Of a stretch of 64,000 bases of DNA, positions 29,934 to 41,145 are shown piece by piece. The notes under the pieces were generated by a model that worked only from the letters and a program-made list of their open reading frames with translations, made no database searches and was not told where the DNA came from. The number at the start of each line of letters is the position of its first letter. Position 1 is the stretch's first letter. The DNA comes from Rutpela maculata (Eukaryota > Arthropoda > Insecta > Coleoptera > Cerambycidae), in contig OW386285.2 in assembly GCA_936432065.2 (NCBI GenBank), forward strand, positions 260,532,317 through 260,596,316. The letters run 5' to 3'. The translations under genes and the position numbers were made by a program.

Positions 29934-30070
29934 AATAGGTGTGTTCAAAAATCCGACACTAGCTGCACTAGTGCAGAAAATAGAAGGAGATAGAGTGAGA
30001 CTCTATATAAGTTGAAGAGAGATGCATTTGCACTGGTGTAGAGAGTGGAGGATTTTTGAACAAAGCTATT
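29934..30070. mobile_element. Small MITE with CTGCACTAGTGCAG core, copy 1
   Basis: Ends AATAGGTGTGTTCAAAAATCC and inverted GGATTTTTGAACAAAGCTATT, with a perfect 14-bp palindrome CTGCACTAGTGCAG near the left. A second copy is at 41007-41145 in the same orientation. Confidence 0.8.
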
Positions 30071-30161
30071 CACGACAGTTTAATTTGACATTATATTTAA
30101 CGTCAAATTCAACTGACGTTCATAGGTTACAATTCGGTATAGTTTAACAGCATCTATAGTT

Positions 30162-30345
30162 ATGGATAAATATAAGTACAGATGGTGTTTCCTGCCGTAC
30201 TGTGTAAATAATACCACCAATTCACCAGAAAAACTGTTGTGTTCCAATAATAAACGCTGAACGTAATAATGAATGATTCAAAGCCACCAGAGAAGGACCA
30301 AGTTTTCTTATTGTGGAGACCATTTCAGTGTCAAGTAAAGTAACA
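30162..30345 (+). pseudogene. THAP zinc-finger relic
   Basis: From ATG at 30162 the frame reads MDKYKYRWCFLPYCVNNTTN with the THAP-type C-x4-C start, then hits a stop. Downstream another frame gives RTKFSYCGDHFS, the second half C-x2-H of the THAP finger. The middle is deleted or frame-broken. It resembles the intact-looking THAP gene at 39051 and probably comes from a related element. Confidence 0.7.
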
Positions 30346-31229
30346 AATTACAATGTATTCTAAGCGTTTTATTTGTGGTAAGTTGTATCTTAATGTAGGA
30401 ATTTGATTTTTAATATGGGTTTACGGCTGCATTACAAGACTTGTGTGGCGTTCTAGCTGTTACAAATTTAAATTACCCGCCAAACTGGTGGATAAAACAG
30501 GGTGTATTACTGTATTCTTAACGGCTCTAGATTAGAATGTTATTCATGCTTTGACTTCCTAAAAGGAGGGAAATGGCCTTAATCTGCTTTTATGTATTTT
30601 ATCTAGTTTATGTTGGAATAAAGTGCAGTTGTTTTTGTTAGCTATTGATTATTTATGAAGCTTCCTAGACGCCCCATAATACTAGGATGATCAATAAATT
30701 AAGAAAGGAAATTTAAAAACTCGCCGTTGAAAAACTATATGAAACAAACTGTGAACGTCGTCTAAAGTCGGTGAACACAATCAGTCGGAAATGGCTACGA
30801 ATGCGTTGGATTGTAGTTATAAATGCCCTTTGAATTATGTGTGTTATAAATACATATCATTGTTTATTGCTTAGATAGATACTAGCATAAAGTACTTACC
30901 TATTTATTATTTTTTGTTATAATACAGACCTTTCTTGATATCTTCGTAAGTCTCATTCTGACTCTTCTTAGAAGTGAGTATCAATGGATAATAAATAATT
31001 TCTTTAGTAGATAAACTTATTTTGTTGTTTTCAGTTAGATACGCATGTATATAGTTAATAGGAAATAAAACAATGAAAAGGAAATATTTAATAAAATACA
31101 AAGTATAGTTAACAAATTAATCTAAATTAAATAATAAAATACATATTAGACATATTATGTAATATTAATAAGATAAGATAAAGGAAGTTCTTGCAGAAAT
31201 TACAATAGTTTGTACTGTCTATAGCAGCT
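30346..31229. other. No gene seen
   Basis: AT-rich intron sequence. Short frames have no recognisable features. Confidence 0.4.
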
Positions 31230-31713
31230 GTAACGTAAGTACCTGCAAGGTACTTACGTTACGCTTTTGCACTTCCAACCATTGCAATGTCAAAACGATC
31301 GTCTCTTTTTAAAAATTCGCTGACCATAAATATATCTACCGCAAGTAGAATGTTAGAATTAGCTTTTACAGATATACTGCCTTAGTCATTTTGTAAAAAA
31401 ATATTAACAATAACTGCAAACATCAATCACTGCTAGCTAAACGTTAAATTTACTTTTGACATATAAGGTTATTTTCTTTCTTGTCAGCAATGCCAACTTA
31501 TTCGTCTTCATCTGTTCTGCTTATAAGTTCACATCTAACTGCCGTTATGATGTCACTACCGTTTTCGCGGCACATTCAAATAGTTGAAGTTTAACAATTT
31601 TTTAAAATATGTTGCGCTAAGAATTTTTCTTCCAAATTAAATATATAACTAAATTAAGTCCTCCACTACCATATTTCATCATTTTTGAAAGTTCGTCAAC
31701 AACCCAATTCTGA
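31230..31713 (-). mobile_element. Internally deleted copy of a YqaJ-type element (short copy)
   Basis: It starts with a perfect 14-bp hairpin (GTAACGTAAGTACC / GGTACTTACGTTAC, 31230-31262). Positions 31263-31330 match, on the minus strand, the MVSEF(L/F)KR coding fragment at 35740-35825. Positions 31440-31713 match 37183-37438 in direct orientation (CATCTAACTGCCGTTATGAT). The longer copy at 35690-37440 has about 1.3 kb more between these two blocks. Coding potential here is nil. Confidence 0.7.
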
Positions 31714-31935
31714 ACAACTTTTATTAATAAAAATTTACGATAAAAAATGCCTAGTATGATTTTTTTATTTTTTCCATTTATTTTGGTACCGCAGGTGGCT
31801 TTGCATTTGTAGGAGGCGAATTTTTTTTTTTTTTTTTTGGCCATAAGTAGACCCTAATTTGTTCTATATGTTGGTAAAATTTGGTTCAAGTCGGACAAAA
31901 AATAAAAAAGTTATAAAGGTGTTTCCATTTTAAAT
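31700..31935 (-). repeat. Dispersed repeat, right member of an inverted pair
   Basis: Inverted copy of 28889-29107 (GGTACCGCAGGTGGCTTTGC, GGCCATAAGTAGACCC, GGTGTTTCCATTTTAAATGG). The pair flanks 2.6 kb that includes two MITEs and the THAP relic. Confidence 0.8.
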
Positions 31936-31989
31936 GGGCCACACTGTATATGGTTCAGTTTGTTCATGTATTATCCTAACCATTTTTAG

Positions 31990-32195
31990 CAATGCTGATG
32001 GAAGTTAATAAGGGTAAGACATCTTCAGCTCACAAATATCATGAAATGGAAAAACAATTGAAAGAATATATGGCACATAAACAATTGCCGTCACTATTGA
32101 GAAGTAAAATTTTAACCTACTACGAGTTTAAATTTCAAAGAAGATATTTCAGAGAAAGTGAAATATTGGCTACTATTTCAGAACAGCTAAGACAG
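31990..32195 (+). CDS. HCN/CNG-like channel, C-linker exon
   Basis: The exon encodes AMLMEVNKGKTSSAHKYHEM, then EKQLKEYMAHKQLPSLLRS, then KILTYYEFKFQRRYF and SEILATISEQLRQ. This is the C-linker that joins S6 to the cyclic-nucleotide-binding domain; the Y(M)xxxxLPxxLRxKIxxYYEFxxQ pattern is highly characteristic of HCN/CNG channels. The acceptor is TTTTTAG and the donor GACAG/GTAAGG. It ends at a complete codon, and the next exon starts in phase 0. Confidence 0.93.
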
Positions 32196-32584
32196 GTAAG
32201 GAGATATATATTTACCAGGATCGGAATTTGGCCTTTTCTTAAGTAAAATAAATTATTACTGCCTTGTTCTTCTATGATGTAATCCAATGTTATATGACAT
32301 TTCTTTTCATATGCAATAAATGTCTTAGGAGAGTTCATTATACTGTTCATTGCAGTATTATAAGCATCATAAAAAGAGGACAGATTGTCAGGAATATAGA
32401 AAACGCTTGAGTCTGCAAAGTACTATATTGTTGCAACATGGATGGACTAGATAATTTAGCTGGGTTTATTGCATTTAAATTATGAAAAAAAAAGAAAAAA
32501 AGAAAAAAGCTTTGTTATATTCCATTTTCTACCGAAATATCGTTTTCTTAGGTCATAGTCCAGTGCAATTAGGTTTATAACTCA
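32196..32584. other. No gene seen
   Basis: Intron sequence with an A-rich tract near 32482-32510. No features recognised. Confidence 0.4.
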
Positions 32585-35508
32585 GAACCCAGCTATAGTG
32601 AATGGATTTGAATGATTTTTTTTTATTCGATTTCTAATGCCATAAACTAAAGGGTTTACCTATTGAAAATTACCGCAATTTCGAAAATCCGTAAATTTAA
32701 AAAATATATAAAATTTTTTGAAATCTCAACGAAAAAAAAAATTATCGGAATTTTTAAATATTTACTTTAAGAAAATAATGATTGTTATAGTTTTCTAGGT
32801 TGTTTATAAATAATTTGTAAAAAAATGAAACTTTTTAAAATTAATTTGAAGATGGCAGAAGCTCCAAAAAGCGAAATAAATGAAAGAAACTTTAAATAAT
32901 ACAAATACATCAATTTTTTTGTAGAAAACAAATTATTAACAACTTATGCTAAATAATAATTATTATAAATTTTTATTAAAAGGATAATCATGTAAACTAA
33001 TTGTCTCCGACGTTTTCGATTTCATTCATTAATATCTAAAAATAAACTAACTACTGCTCTTGATGGAATTCCATCTTTTCTACTGTAACATTATTTCTTC
33101 GCTGTTCAATAAATTTTTAATTTTCATTAAGTATTTGAGATTCTTACTGCACTTTATGTTATTTAAAGAAAAAATGTTACTACCCCAGTAGCTCAGAGAC
33201 TCGGCAGATGAGTCATGGGTAAGAAAACAGTTTACAAATAGTTTTACGTGTTTGGTAGATAGAAATTAATAAATGATAGATGTTTTAATAATTTTTCTTA
33301 AAGAGATGTTAATTTGACTTATATAAAGATAATTTTCCTAGAAAAGCGGGGCGCCAATCTTTCTATATTTGTAATTTACACTAAAATTGAAGTTTGATTA
33401 CAAGAAAGATAAACTAATCAAAATTTAAAGAAAGTACTAGTTGTAAAAAAAAAGTGTAAATTAATAATTCAAATTTCGCACAAGTAAAAATTAAATAATT
33501 AAATATTACTAAAAGATGTTCAACTTTCTATTAAAGATTAAATAATTAATTCAGTAGATCATATCTAAATACTTTGTATAGTTTGGTTTGTATCAAAATA
33601 CCTGAAATAAGTGAACAATGTGATTATAAAATTGATTTTATTATAAATCAATCAAACTAGGTGTGTTTTTATTAGAAAACGACTAAACTGAGGCCTTAAT
33701 ATTAAACGAAGTTATGTACAAAGAAGAAATCGAATGGACAATAATATGTTATATAGATATTACTTAAAATATTGTCTAAAACATGAACTGACAATATTGT
33801 GTTTAAAGGTCAAAATTTATTATATAAATATACCTAAGCGTTTCGTAGACATTGTGATCACAAAGTCTTTACAGAACTTTTTATATATTTGATTTTAATC
33901 AGACGTTACGCCGATAATTTATACCTTAATAAAAATAGAAAATATTAATTGTTCGTTGAAACATGTTAAGAATAAAATTGAAAATGGAAATAGTTTTTTT
34001 TAAAAAAAAATATTTGCAACATGATACTTTAAAGAACTCTAAAAAAATGTTAAAGCATAAAAATATGAGGTATTTATAAAAAAACATTAGATAAAAATTT
34101 TATTTGCGACACTTATCTGGAATTTTCTGTGAATGAAGGTAATGACTCCAAGTAAGGGATGATGATGATGGTGAAATCCAATCCACAGTGACGTAATCGT
34201 TGATTTATAGATGAGCCCGAGATTAAGTTAAGAAGTTCCCAGTACCATATTCGACGCTTCCAGAAATTCCATAAGGACAAATCCCAACTATCCTACCATA
34301 CTATCGTCGCGTCCTCCGTAAAAAGTTGTTCTAGACTAATAGATACATTTTTATCTTCAAATTACGTAGAAGAGAAGAAAGATAACCCCATGGGATGGTT
34401 AAAAAAAATTAATGTTTCCAACCCAAAATTTAATATGACGTTAAAAAGATTGCATATCTACGATGTGCATCCCAAAATTGATAAAACTTGCTTCCAAATT
34501 TAGAAGATTTGCATTTTTGTAATAAAAACTTGTATCCAAAACTAAAACCCTGGAAAGAAATGAAGTGTAAGTGTGACTTGCTGTAATATGGCCGTTGCCA
34601 AATCTAAGTTACAAAAAAAAAATTATTTCTTTATAAATTACTTACGGATTAAACCGGTGAAAATAATTAGGCCTGCTTCATGTTCAAGAAGAGGGACTAT
34701 CAACCCTTTCGATGTTGAAGTCTTTAAGGAGAAATTTAATGAAGATACATCACTTATCAAAAGTTTAGCGAGCAATCGAAATTCTAAACTTCAAGTAACG
34801 GAAAACTAATCGTTCTGATTTCCCTTTCATCGCATTCAAATCGTATCGCCTCTTTACCCTGTCCACTCTTAAAGTTAAGTTAGAACATCCAGCTACCTTG
34901 AGTACAGTTTAGACGTAACTCTGGTTGCATACCGTTGTGTTTGTTTAAGATGTAAATTTAAGAAATATATTTAAATCTACCGCGGACATTCACGCTTGAC
35001 TAAAAATATTTTATAATTTATGAGGCGGCAATATGCCTGCTACACTACTAAGAGACTGCGCAATTATCTTCACGTTACCGCTGACTACTATCTGTATCTC
35101 TTAAAACAGAAACATTTCCTCAAATTTGGTGTAGGCCAAAAATTTGTCCTATATTCAAAAAAAGGCGATAAGGATTATTTTCTATAAAAAAATCGATGTA
35201 TTTGTATTATTTAACGTTTCTTTCATTTATTTCGCTTTTTGGAGCTTCTGCCATCTTCAAATTAATTTTAGAAAGTTTCATTTTTTTACAAATTCTTTAT
35301 AAACTATAACAATCATTATTTTCTTAAAATAAATGTTTAAAATTTCCGATCATTTTTTTTTTCGTTGAGATTCCAAAAAATTTTCATTTTTTTTTTATTT
35401 ACGGATTTTCGAATTAGCGGTAATTTTCAATGGGTAAACTTTTTAGTTTATGGTATTAGAAATCCAATAAAAAAAAATCATTCAAATCCATTCACTATAG
35501 CTGGGTTC
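32585..35508. mobile_element. Long-inverted-repeat element, 2.9 kb with about 345-bp arms
   Basis: The left arm (GAACCCAGCTATAGTGAATG at 32585 to about 32930) is repeated inverted at the right (about 35165-35508, ending CATTCACTATAGCTGGGTTC). Blocks such as GATGGCAGAAGCTCCAAAAA are paired across the arms with scattered substitutions. The 2.2-kb interior has only one modest frame (34573-34809, 78 codons, with INPFDVEVFKEKFNEDTSL), which I do not recognise. No clear target duplication. Confidence 0.8.
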
Positions 35509-35513
35509 GTCAT

Positions 35514-35690
35514 TTTACTTCCACATCCAGTGGAAGTATAGTAACGACAAAAAAATTTTAAAAAATTTTTATTGTTCAAATAGGCTTAGAATGTCATGAA
35601 ACCACCTCATTATTAAAGGGGATGAAAAAAAAAATGTGATTTAGTGTGTGTACAAGAACCAGAAACCTCAAAATACTTTTTTACTTTAAC
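35514..35690 (-). repeat. Repeat X, internally deleted copy
   Basis: Starts TTTTACTTCCACATCCAGTGG and then joins directly to the ATTAAAGGGGATGAAAAAAAA and TGTACAAGAACCAGAAACCTC blocks of repeat X, so the central region is missing. Confidence 0.75.
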
Positions 35691-36145
35691 GTTAACTGTG
35701 TTTCTAATATTTATACTCACAACTATAGCTGTAACTTTCCTCGCGGCTTTTGCACCTCTAACCAATATATCTTTAATCTGTGCAATGCTAAAACGATAAT
35801 CTCTTTTTAAAAATTCGCTGACCATAAATCAGATTGGTCGAGTTGATATTTTTCAATAATTTTTTTAGGTAGATATTTTTCTATATCATATAGAAAACGT
35901 TTTAAACCTATTTGTACCATTTGCTCACAAAATTCTTTTCTAAATTTAAAATACCACTGGAATATTTGCCACACAGGTTAGCGCCGGTATTATACATTTC
36001 AGAATCCTCCTTAAGACGTTCGACTTGTTCAGCATTGAAGCAGAGATTTAGAATATAGTTTATAGCATGCAGAGAATGCATAGTTAGGTCACTCAGTTGA
36101 CAAGACAGTCTATCAGTGGCCGAATTAATGTCCTCCACCCACGTT
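35691..36145 (-). pseudogene. Broken coding relic, N-terminal exon type of the YqaJ-like family
   Basis: Read leftwards from 36145, one frame gives TDRLSCQLSDLTMHSLHAI and LKEDSEMYNTGANLCGK, the next gives EQMVQIGLKRFLYDIEKYL and EKYQLDQSDLWSANF, and the last gives MVSEFLKRDYRFSIAQIKD followed by VRGAKAARK. The MVSEFLKRD..F segment resembles the N-terminal exon of the insect multicopy proteins that end in a YqaJ/lambda-exonuclease domain. Several frame changes make it dead. A shorter version occurs at 31263-31330. Confidence 0.5.
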
Positions 36146-37440
36146 CACCTTTGTGCCGAATATTGCATCCACATATTTTGTTGGTAATGGTTGAACTAAA
36201 AGCAAACAAATATGTTAAAATGCATACAGAAAGACTAAATCAATTCACTTACTTACACAAGGTGCAAGCGCAGTTTAAAAACTGACGAAACTATTTTTCT
36301 GCAAACCAAGTTATTATCGTTTACCAAAACAATAATGTTCCTATATTTTCAAATGAGCTACCAATATTGTGTATTATAGTACTCCTACCACCCTTTCTAA
36401 CTGTATTCTATTTATTGTCTAGTAGAAAATTAAAACTAAGAACTAAAAAGTAACTAATACAATTGCTGTTATAAATTAAACACCAAAACGTATCATTGCA
36501 CTGGATTTTGCACCGATGTACGTCGGTGGACGCTGACCTAAATATGTTAGTGTGTATTTATCACCAGATAAATTAATCTTATTGATTACATCTTCACTTA
36601 TATTTTCTACAACTCGTTTGGGTAAAAACGATTTGAAAGTTTTTATTGTACTTTCCTCAAACAAATTTACGATAATTGATTTTCCAAGCTGCATATTGAC
36701 TTGACATTTTCTTTATGACATATGCTTTGTCTTTAATTAATGATGATATAGGCTTTTGCTCTAAAATTTCAGTACTTTCACTTATCATCGTATTAAGTGC
36801 TAATAAGTCTAGTTCCGAAATTGCCATAGTTAAAATGGGTGTCTATACAGTGAAAGAGTCGTAAAAAGTAATATAAAAAATATTGCTCACTTGAAAGAAT
36901 CGAGGTGGTTGTGCTGCACTCACTGTTGACTCTTGAGTAATCAGATGTGGATTTAACTTTTGTGATACTGTCGCACCCCATTTATAGTAATAGATCCACC
37001 CCACCACATTAATTTCCCCCATCATATAATTTACTAACCACGGCAATTGCCTTCCACCACAGTAATTACCTCCCACCAAACCAATTACCCCTCCACCACC
37101 CATGACGTCACGAAAAGTGGTGGGGGGGGGGGGAGGCCCAGCTCATTTTGAAAGAAAATAAATAAACTAAAAACTTCTAATTAAATTTTGACATTTGAGG
37201 TTATTTTCTTTATTGCCAACAATGTCAACTTGTTCCTCTTCTTCTGTTCTGCATATACCTTCACATCTAACTGCCATTATGATGTCACTTCCGTTTTCGT
37301 GGTACATTCAAATAGTTGAACTTTAATAATTTTTTTTTATGTTGCTCTTAGAATTTTTCTTTCAAATTAACATATAACTAAATTAACGCCTCTACTACCA
37401 TATTTCACCATTTTTGAAAATTCTTTAACAACCCAATTGA
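35740..37440 (-). mobile_element. Longer copy of the YqaJ-type element
   Basis: Its left end (35740-35825) and right end (37183-37438) match the two blocks of the short copy at 31230-31713. The interior holds the two minus-strand coding relics. It also contains a G-rich run at 37119-37132. The termini beyond the shared blocks are not resolved. Confidence 0.6.
36478..36840 (-). pseudogene. Broken OB-fold-like coding relic of unknown family
   Basis: One frame starts MAISELDLLALNTMISESTE and runs to KAYVIKKMSSQ. A one-base shift near 36695 leads to QLGKSIIVNLFEE, FKSFLPKRVVENIS and YTLTYLGQRPPTYIG, then a stop at 36476-36478. The G.(I)...L......F..FLP.RV...Y...Y.G.RP pattern recalls single-stranded-DNA-binding-like proteins encoded by some insect transposons, but I cannot name the family. 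It lies in the same 1.7-kb element copy as the relic at 35691. Confidence 0.4.
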
Positions 37441-37755
37441 ATGCTTTAATTTAGATGAGGATGCCAAGAACCTTTTTTTTAAGTGCAAAATATATTTCCA
37501 AATATAGTCGAGTTAATTCTAAGCTGGCGCGTCCAAAGGTCGCTTCATCATATAAACTAAGAGAATAAGACATACGCAACTAGTTCATCTCTATGTCACT
37601 GCGATAGCTTTATGCACATCACATCTCACATCGTACGTCGTGTTACCAACTCATACATACGCCACCTTAGATTTTACCAGACTATAAGAGTGGAATACCA
37701 AAATAGGGAAGTGAGAAATGGTAAAAGTGTTTCAATAATCATACGTTTTTGTAAC
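37441..37755. other. No gene seen
   Basis: Intron sequence; no features recognised. Confidence 0.4.
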
Positions 37756-38949
37756 AATGGGGTTATTTCATAATTTTTATTTACATTAAATTTGGATTCT
37801 AGGACTAATAATAACTAAGCATGTATAATGGCAATTTTTTTTATGGATGTTAAATAATTTTAAATTCAATTTATAATTTGAAAATGGTAGCTCCCGCCAA
37901 AAGCTGACGTTAATAGTGACGCATGCGCAGTATAGTTCAAGCAGTAAATTTGTATGGCAGCCGTGAAATGCAAACTTCACCATTACCTATATTGATGTGT
38001 GACTGACATTTTGTTTTGCCATTTTCGCTAAATGTCAAAAAATACCAGTTTTGTTTCGTGTGGAACCGAATTTTCGATTTGCCCTGTGCAATTTATGATG
38101 CGGATCAACTAGAACTCTTCCTCTTTGCATCACGGCATCGTTCGGCCCTCCCGCAGGTGCTTTTCGAAAAATATGAACGTTTTAAGACTGCATGTTTTTG
38201 CGCTATTTTCGGTTCCGAAATGCATGTTTTTGTTTTACTATTTTTCGCCGATATCTCTGAAACGGTAAGAGCTAGCCCAAAATAAAAATACTATAAAACC
38301 AGTTCGTTTCATTACGAATCTTTTGGTTCCATCAGAATTTTGCTTTTATTTATCGTTTCGGAGATATTTACTGAAATGTGTGGCGATGTCCAGCAAAAAT
38401 CGCACATTTCTTGTTTAACAAGTTGGTAACTCCTTAACCTGGGCCCCTAGGCCAAAAAACTATTCTAACGAATTTAAATAGGATTAAATTTGCTAAAAGT
38501 CTTTTTTAAATTTTTTGTCTTGCGATAAAAATGAGGGAAATAGAAGGGGCGGAAGTGAGAACTTTTTTTTTTCAGTAAAATTTCGCCATTTTGTCACCGT
38601 AATTATTCGGTAATTAACTGAAATTAATCTCAATTACGATGTTCTCTTAATATCATGTGTTACCTAGGCACTCCATTAATCTCGGCCCTTCAAAGCGAAC
38701 GTTTCTGGGAAAAATGTTTTTTTTTAAATTTACATGCATTTTCTAGGAAAACCTGACATTTCTTCCATTTTCCCAAGAATCTCGCTAATAGGGTGTTTTC
38801 ACTTTTTTTTTTAAGTCGAAAAATACAAAATACTTATGGTAAATATTACAGCTGAAACAATTTTTCGGCAAAACATTTTTTTTTTATAATTTTAAAAGAA
38901 ATATAAATTCAAATTAAATATTTCCCGCCAAAAAAGACAAATCTAGAAT

Positions 38950-39050
38950 TACTGGTCGTCTGTGACGTCACTGCCTATATATGTCAATGATTATAAAATC
39001 TAACCTTACTTAATGACTTTTGTTGTTATTGTAAATTGTAAGTCAAAAAC
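38950..39050 (+). promoter_or_regulatory. Candidate promoter of the THAP gene with CRE-like palindrome
   Basis: A TGACGTCA palindrome (about 38961-38968) and a TATATATG box-like motif lie 75-90 bp before the THAP start codon. Related TGACGTCA...AACCT(T/C)A segments recur at 41565-41605, 41935 and 54849, always near inverted-repeat elements. Confidence 0.4.
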
Positions 39051-39239
39051 ATGAGTAGTGCACTAAATAAGTGGTGTTTTGTGACAAGGTGCAGAAATAC
39101 TTCAGTAAATGCTCCAAATAAAAAGTTCCCATGTGTTCCTATAGCGAATTATTCACGGAAAGTGAAATGGTTTAAAACAGCGAGGCGCGATTTTCCCAAA
39201 TCGAAATCGAGATATTATTGGTGTGAAGATTATTTTAAT
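39051..39239 (+). CDS. THAP-domain protein, exon 1
   Basis: 63 codons from ATG. The sequence has the THAP layout: KWCFVTRCRNTS (C-x4-C), then FPCVPIANYSRKVKWF, then SRYYWCEDYF. The exon ends TTTAAT/GTAAGT in phase 0. THAP fingers bind DNA through a C2CH zinc site; here the final His of CxxH is Tyr (CEDYF), so one zinc ligand is missing unless the reading is polymorphic. The two exons give about 154 residues, short for a transposase but like many insect THAP-only proteins. It sits inside a large inverted-repeat element and is probably element-encoded rather than a host gene. Confidence 0.78.
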
Positions 39240-39545
39240 GTAAGTATAATTTATCTTTTCTCATCATGGTAAAATTTAACCGATGATAGCTAGCTAGATG
39301 GATAATTACCTTCAATATTATAAATAGATCATATATACTTACGTAAAATTATGCTTGTAATGGTATGAGATTTATTTTGAATTGAAAGTAATATATTATA
39401 GCTTCTAGTATTATTGAACATTTATAATGGAATTTTGCTAGGTTATGATTATTAATTAAAATGACCAAAATATCAAGCCATGCATATCATGGCTAGTGGT
39501 ATTCGACGTCACAAATATATAAAAAAACTTGTTTATTATTTTCAG

Positions 39546-39821
39546 CTTGAGGAAATCATGGAAAATTACATCCGATACAAAATTTTGGGAGGAAAAATTA
39601 TTCTGAAGGAAGATGCAGTTCCACACATATTTAACTGCCAACCAGACAGAAAAGGAGCAGCGTCTGCACCAAAACGATCTCTTAAATATTTAGAATCTCA
39701 CTCTGTAATAGATCATAATTTGATTGCCCACACAGTGTTATTGTTATTGCATATGCTGTTATTAATTTACAATCTTCCATCATTAAATAAAGTAGTTTGT
39801 GTAGTAAATATGAAGCTGTAG
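39546..39821 (+). CDS. THAP-domain protein, exon 2
   Basis: After TTTTCAG the exon continues in phase 0 with LEEIMENYIRYKILGGK and AVPHIFNCQPDR, the C-terminal part of the THAP domain (the AVPTIF-like box), then a short basic region (KGAASAPKRSLKYLES) and a hydrophobic end (LIAHTVLLLLHMLLLIYNL) with stop at 39819-39821. The hydrophobic tail is unexpected for a DNA-binding protein and could mean that the true downstream exon is lost and translation runs into intron-like sequence. Confidence 0.75.
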   Translation, partial: LEEIMENYIRYKILGGKIILKEDAVPHIFNCQPDRKGAASAPKRSLKYLESHSVIDHNLIAHTVLLLLHMLLLIYNLPSLNKVVCVVNMKL

Positions 39822-39922
39822 TTTTCCCCTATAAAGAAAAAAATCAATATACTAAAAATACTGGTTTTTATTATTCAGATAAACATATCTTCAATATATA
39901 TAATTTTAACTGTCAACAACAG

Positions 39923-40335
39923 TTATTTATAGTTATCATAATTCATGTTTAAAATGTCCACAATTTTGGTTTTTTCAAAATTTGAGTTCGCAACACACAA
40001 AAGTCCTTTTTGTTGATTTGCACATAACATTTGTAAATATACTTGCGCTTTAAATTTGTCTGTAATTTGATCATTTTTTATTTAGTTCTCCACATACTCT
40101 GAAATAATAGGTACCGTCAGGTAAAGCTGCAAAAACGAGATATAATGGCGACAAGAAAAGTCCACAATCTTTCACTTTTTAAGTTTCAATTTTTCCTCCA
40201 CAACGGCCACTACCTGCTCTAAATTGCGGCCCCTTTCCATATATTTATTATCCCTTATTTTGTATGCACCTACTATAGACTCGACAGCTAGCGAACGATT
40301 AACTTCTCAGCTTCCTCACACAATTTCTCTGACAT
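39923..40335 (-). pseudogene. YqaJ/lambda-exonuclease-like nuclease relic
   Basis: Read leftwards from an ATG at 40335, successive frames encode SLAVESIVGAYKIRDNKYME, then RGRNLEQVVAVVEEKLKLK, a stop, KDCGLFLSPLYLVFAALPDG, and after a shift TDKFKAQVYLQMLCANQQKG with LLCVANSNFEKTKIVDIL. GLF...(A)A(S/L)PDG and the later Q-x-YLQM-L block are the hallmarks of the YqaJ family of phage-type alkaline exonucleases. The E-x-K catalytic pair that should follow PDG is not found, apparently deleted. Stop codons and frameshifts show it is dead. Confidence 0.65.
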
Positions 40336-40514
40336 TTTATTTTTAACAAATTATAAAAATCACTGCACATTTTACTACTATCAGAAGCAAATTTCAACAA
40401 AAGTTTATAAACCGACAAATTTGCAAATTTGTCTTGAACCATACATCTGAATTATATTTCATTATTTGTACACCGAGAAGATTTTGTATCCCAATATTTA
40501 ATAATTCTTGTCTA

Positions 40515-40615
40515 ACGGTGCTCTGGGCAAATTCTTCCTTTTACAGTGCATAATGAGTCTTCTGGTTTCAACTTCACATACCCAAAAGCACTATTCACGT
40601 TGTTCTCGAGATGAG
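40515..40615 (-). pseudogene. Upstream exon fragment of the YqaJ-like relic
   Basis: After a TTTGCAG acceptor at 40616-40622 the minus strand encodes AHLENNVNSAFGYVKLKPED and SLCTVKGRICPEHR before a stop. The GYVxLK.(E)DSLCTVK.RICPEH block precedes the exonuclease domain in the same insect multicopy protein family. Order and strand fit the nuclease fragment 180 bp further on. Confidence 0.55.
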
Positions 40616-41006
40616 CTGCAAATAAACATTTAATTATATCTCTAGCACAGACTATTAATTCTACTTTCTTTTAAGGTTATGTTGTTAATATAAATAATCG
40701 TAAATAAACCAAATTAAATATAACATAATAATGTGTAATAATACAAAAACTAAATCATAAATTTAACTCTATTAGGCTCAAGCTGCAAACAACTAATTCA
40801 TTAATTTATTTTAAATACTTACGCTGCTGTTTTTACACCCTTCAACTCGGTTGAATGAAATCGATCATCATTTTTAATACATAAAAATATTTAAACTAGG
40901 TAAATTGTTTGTAGAAGCTTTCACAAAATTGTCTGTAACCATTGTTCACTTTTTTGTGCGAAACACTAGGAATATCCAAGCCAAATATGGTAAACATGTA
41001 AACAAT
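40616..41006. other. No gene seen
   Basis: AT-rich interior of the large inverted-repeat element. No recognised features. Confidence 0.4.
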
Positions 41007-41145
41007 AATAGGTCCGTTCGCATTAGCTGCACTAGTGCAATTATTAGAAGGAGATAGATTGTGACTCTACATAAGTTGAAGAGAGACAGATTTGCACTGG
41101 TGCAGATAGTGGAGAATTGTTGAACAGAAAACGAACAAAGCTATT
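41007..41145. mobile_element. Small MITE with GCACTAGTGC core, copy 2
   Basis: AATAGGTCCGTTCG to CGAACAAAGCTATT, with the same internal blocks as 29934-30070 (AGTTGAAGAGAGA, TTTGCACTGGTG). Confidence 0.78.

Noticed and set aside
33180..33220. Short GC-richer stretch (CCCCAGTAGCTCAGAGACTC) as a possible tRNA
   Set aside because: No cloverleaf with A and B boxes could be formed.
34573..34809. 78-codon frame inside the 2.9-kb inverted-repeat element as a transposase fragment
   Set aside because: No catalytic or DNA-binding motif could be recognised; kept only as a note in the element entry.
38016..38285. 89-codon frame in the left arm of the large element
   Set aside because: The inverted right-arm copy does not preserve the frame, so it is arm sequence.
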